A stretch of 47,178 bases of DNA from Planctomycetota bacterium (GTDB taxonomy: Bacteria; Planctomycetota; Planctomycetia; Isosphaerales; Isosphaeraceae): NCBI GenBank assembly GCA_021791715.1, contig JAJYWB010000045.1, forward strand, positions 1 through 47,178, in the 5' to 3' direction. Under the pieces are notes generated by a model. That model was not told the DNA's origin. It searched no databases and saw only the letters and a program-made list of their open reading frames with translations. Position 1 is the stretch's first letter, and each line of letters opens with the position of its first letter. Shown one piece after another: positions 45,944 through 47,178 of the stretch. The translations under genes were made by a program, and so were the position numbers.

Positions 45944-46405
45944 TTAGGATCGATCGTCACTCGCCGCGAGTTTCTCTTTCTCTTTCACATCGCGGACGTA
46001 TCCGCGGATCGTCACGGGGATTTTGAAGTGCTTGGGACAATCGGTGAAGATCGTCATCGGAAACTCATGATCGCCCGGACTTTTGACTTCCAACTCGATC
46101 GGGAAATTGATCATGGATCGCGGCGAGATCGTCAGTCGATCCGGAGGATTTTTGATACAACCGTCCGGGTTGCAGAAACTCGTCGATCCCACGATCTCGA
46201 TCGGCTTCTTGCCCGAGTTCTTAAGAGCGACCTCGAATTTGAGCTTATCGCCCTTAACCGCCTTGAAATCGAAACGTGTGGATCCGATTGTCAGCGGATC
46301 TTTGTTTTCCTCGATCGCATTCCGCCAACTCCACGTCCCCGCGGCGAAGCAAGCCGCCGCGGCGATGAAGAAGAGCCCCGATAAAACCTTGAAAGTGGTT
46401 CTCAT
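45944..46405 (-). CDS. DUF1573-like membrane-anchored protein (divergent)
   Basis: 153 residues from the ATG overlapping the upstream stop by four bases. An N-terminal anchor (VLSGLFFIAAAACFAAGTW) is followed by an Ig-like beta domain: FKAVKGDKLKFEVALKNSGKKPIEIVG, then STSFCNPDGC, then LTISPRSMINFPIEL. This is the DUF1573 layout (N.G...I.......C......P.........), but the usual CSC cluster is replaced by C-x4-C. It ends in a charged tail. It is made together with the upstream DUF1573 protein and may form a pair at the outer face of the membrane. Confidence 0.75.
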   Translation of the reverse strand: MRTTFKVLSGLFFIAAAACFAAGTWSWRNAIEENKDPLTIGSTRFDFKAVKGDKLKFEVALKNSGKKPIEIVGSTSFCNPDGCIKNPPDRLTISPRSMINFPIELEVKSPGDHEFPMTIFTDCPKHFKIPVTIRGYVRDVKEKEKLAASDDRS

Positions 46406-46917
46406 TGCGTCGGCTCCACGACCTTTGAAGGATCCGATTGCGAATGGGAGGATTGATCGACCGATGGCTTTTCGAGCTTCGGAATAACGATCCCCTCGAC
46501 CGTCAAATCGATAGTATTTTGTCGATTCAGATCGGTGTAAAGGGTCAACCGCTCGGAAAATGAACCCTCGGGCTGACCGGGATGGACCTTCACGACCAAA
46601 TTCGTTTTGGAACCGGGAGGGATAGTTACGGGAAGGTCGCTCGTCATCACGCAACTGCACGTTGATCTGGATCCGACGATTTGGATCGCTTTCGATCCTC
46701 GGTTGACGAGAACAAACCGGGTGTTTTTGATCTGCTTGGGCTCGAATACTCCCAGATCGGATACCGGATGAGAAACAAGAACGCGATCGCCGTTGAGATA
46801 GCGTATTCCAGAACCAAATGATCCGAAATGGAAGGTAAATGCGAGATAAGTGACGAGCATGGAGATATTCGCCATCACGATCGTTCCCATAATCCATCGA
46901 GAGGATTTCTCTTTCAT
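46402..46917 (-). CDS. DUF1573 membrane-anchored protein
   Basis: 171 residues from the ATG at 46917, which has GAGGAGG nine bases upstream; the longer frame to 46992 has no ribosome site. One N-terminal membrane helix (IMGTIVMANISMLVTYLAF) is followed by a DUF1573 Ig-like domain: DLGVFEPKQIKNTRFVLVNRG, IQIVGSRSTCSCV, PVTIPPGSKTNLVVKV, LYTDLN, and a polar tail. The family is common in planctomycetes and Bacteroidetes, of unknown function, at the cell envelope. Its TGA overlaps the next ATG, so both are coexpressed. Confidence 0.85.
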   Translation of the reverse strand: MKEKSSRWIMGTIVMANISMLVTYLAFTFHFGSFGSGIRYLNGDRVLVSHPVSDLGVFEPKQIKNTRFVLVNRGSKAIQIVGSRSTCSCVMTSDLPVTIPPGSKTNLVVKVHPGQPEGSFSERLTLYTDLNRQNTIDLTVEGIVIPKLEKPSVDQSSHSQSDPSKVVEPTQ

Positions 46918-47049
46918 CTCGCTATCCTCCTCAAGCCGTTTCCAGCATGAATCGATCGATAAACCCCCCGAAGTCTTACCCCAATCCCACACGCGCTCAT
47001 TTCGAACGGAAGGATCTTGCTATAAGGAGCATCCGAGTTTTGTTCTTTA

Positions 47050-47178
47050 GACTAGGTCGTGTTGACAATGATCTTGCGGGATTCTGCTTGGCACGTTACA
47101 GTTGCAACTGAGGATTTTCCCCAATTTCAATTGGCAAGGATGCCGAGAAATGTCGCAACGCTATGAACTCACTGACGA
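47050..47178 (+). mobile_element. left end of an IS5-family-like insertion sequence (cut by window end)
   Basis: At 47150 an ATG opens a frame reading MSQRYELTD, the typical first residues of IS5-family transposases (YELTDE.W). The 100 bp before it, beginning near CTAGGTCGTGTTGACAATG, have no gene and probably include the terminal inverted repeat. The right end is outside the window, so neither inverted repeat nor target duplication can be confirmed. Confidence 0.55.
47150..47178 (+). CDS. IS5-like transposase, N-terminal fragment
   Basis: Only nine full codons are visible (MSQRYELTD) before the window ends. The sequence matches the conserved N-terminus of IS5-family DDE transposases. No catalytic residue can be seen. 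Confidence 0.5.

Overview
This window looks like chromosomal DNA of a planctomycete, probably near the Isosphaeraceae/Gemmataceae. The evidence is a DUF1559 pseudopilin-type protein, a pair of DUF1573 proteins, a secreted Ser/Thr/Gly-rich protein with an LEPR-XLL-like N-terminus (LEDRQLLS), a DUF6677/TM2-like membrane protein, and large arrays of the GGAGGGCGAACCTCC / GGTGAGCC repeat. Lineage is inferred from gene families; no search or composition statistics were run.

Layout. 1-4.4 kb: a 120-bp tandem repeat, a repetitive secreted protein with a terminator, then a seven-unit array of inverted-repeat elements. 4.5-8.5 kb (minus): a central-metabolism run transcribed gap > pgk > phosphoglycerate-mutase-like pseudoenzyme > accD. 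8.8-10.7 kb (plus): a translationally coupled AAA ATPase / PIN-like nuclease pair that resembles a defence or toxin module. 11.1-16.2 kb (plus): a receiver-only response regulator overlapping a NicO-type metal exporter, then a tightly coupled trio (enolase-superfamily enzyme, alpha/beta hydrolase, glycosyltransferase). 16.2-27.5 kb (minus): an exported HExxH protein, a membrane-anchored coiled-coil protein, fumarase, a metallophosphoesterase, Lhr helicase and a small ribbon-helix-helix-like protein. 27.7-31.0 kb (minus): a P-loop NTPase overlapping a TPR protein built of exact 46-residue repeats, a candidate sensor/effector pair. 31.1-36.0 kb: an exported GH39-like protein facing a fused ABC-2 permease, which has only a short open remnant upstream where its partner gene would be expected. 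36.2-36.9 kb: a second repeat array, opposite in orientation to the first. 37.2-39.5 kb (minus): two membrane proteins, then two selenoprotein genes in which TGA is read as Sec (SelD and a SelW-like Rdx protein). 39.9-42.4 kb: a GT87-like membrane protein and the DUF1559 protein. 42.5-45.7 kb: a tandemly duplicated module, each copy holding a small secreted 10-cysteine peptide and a membrane-anchored exported protein. 45.9-46.9 kb: two coupled DUF1573 proteins. The window ends at the start of an IS5-like transposase.

Strongest points for follow-up: (i) the selW-like/selD cluster, where ordinary gene calling truncates both genes at UGA; (ii) the duplicated Cys-rich peptide/membrane protein module with constant ends and variable cores; (iii) the AAA-PIN pair; (iv) the NTPase-TPR pair; (v) the two inverted repeat arrays, whose unit spacing steps by 20 bp. 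I saw no rRNA, tRNA or CRISPR array.
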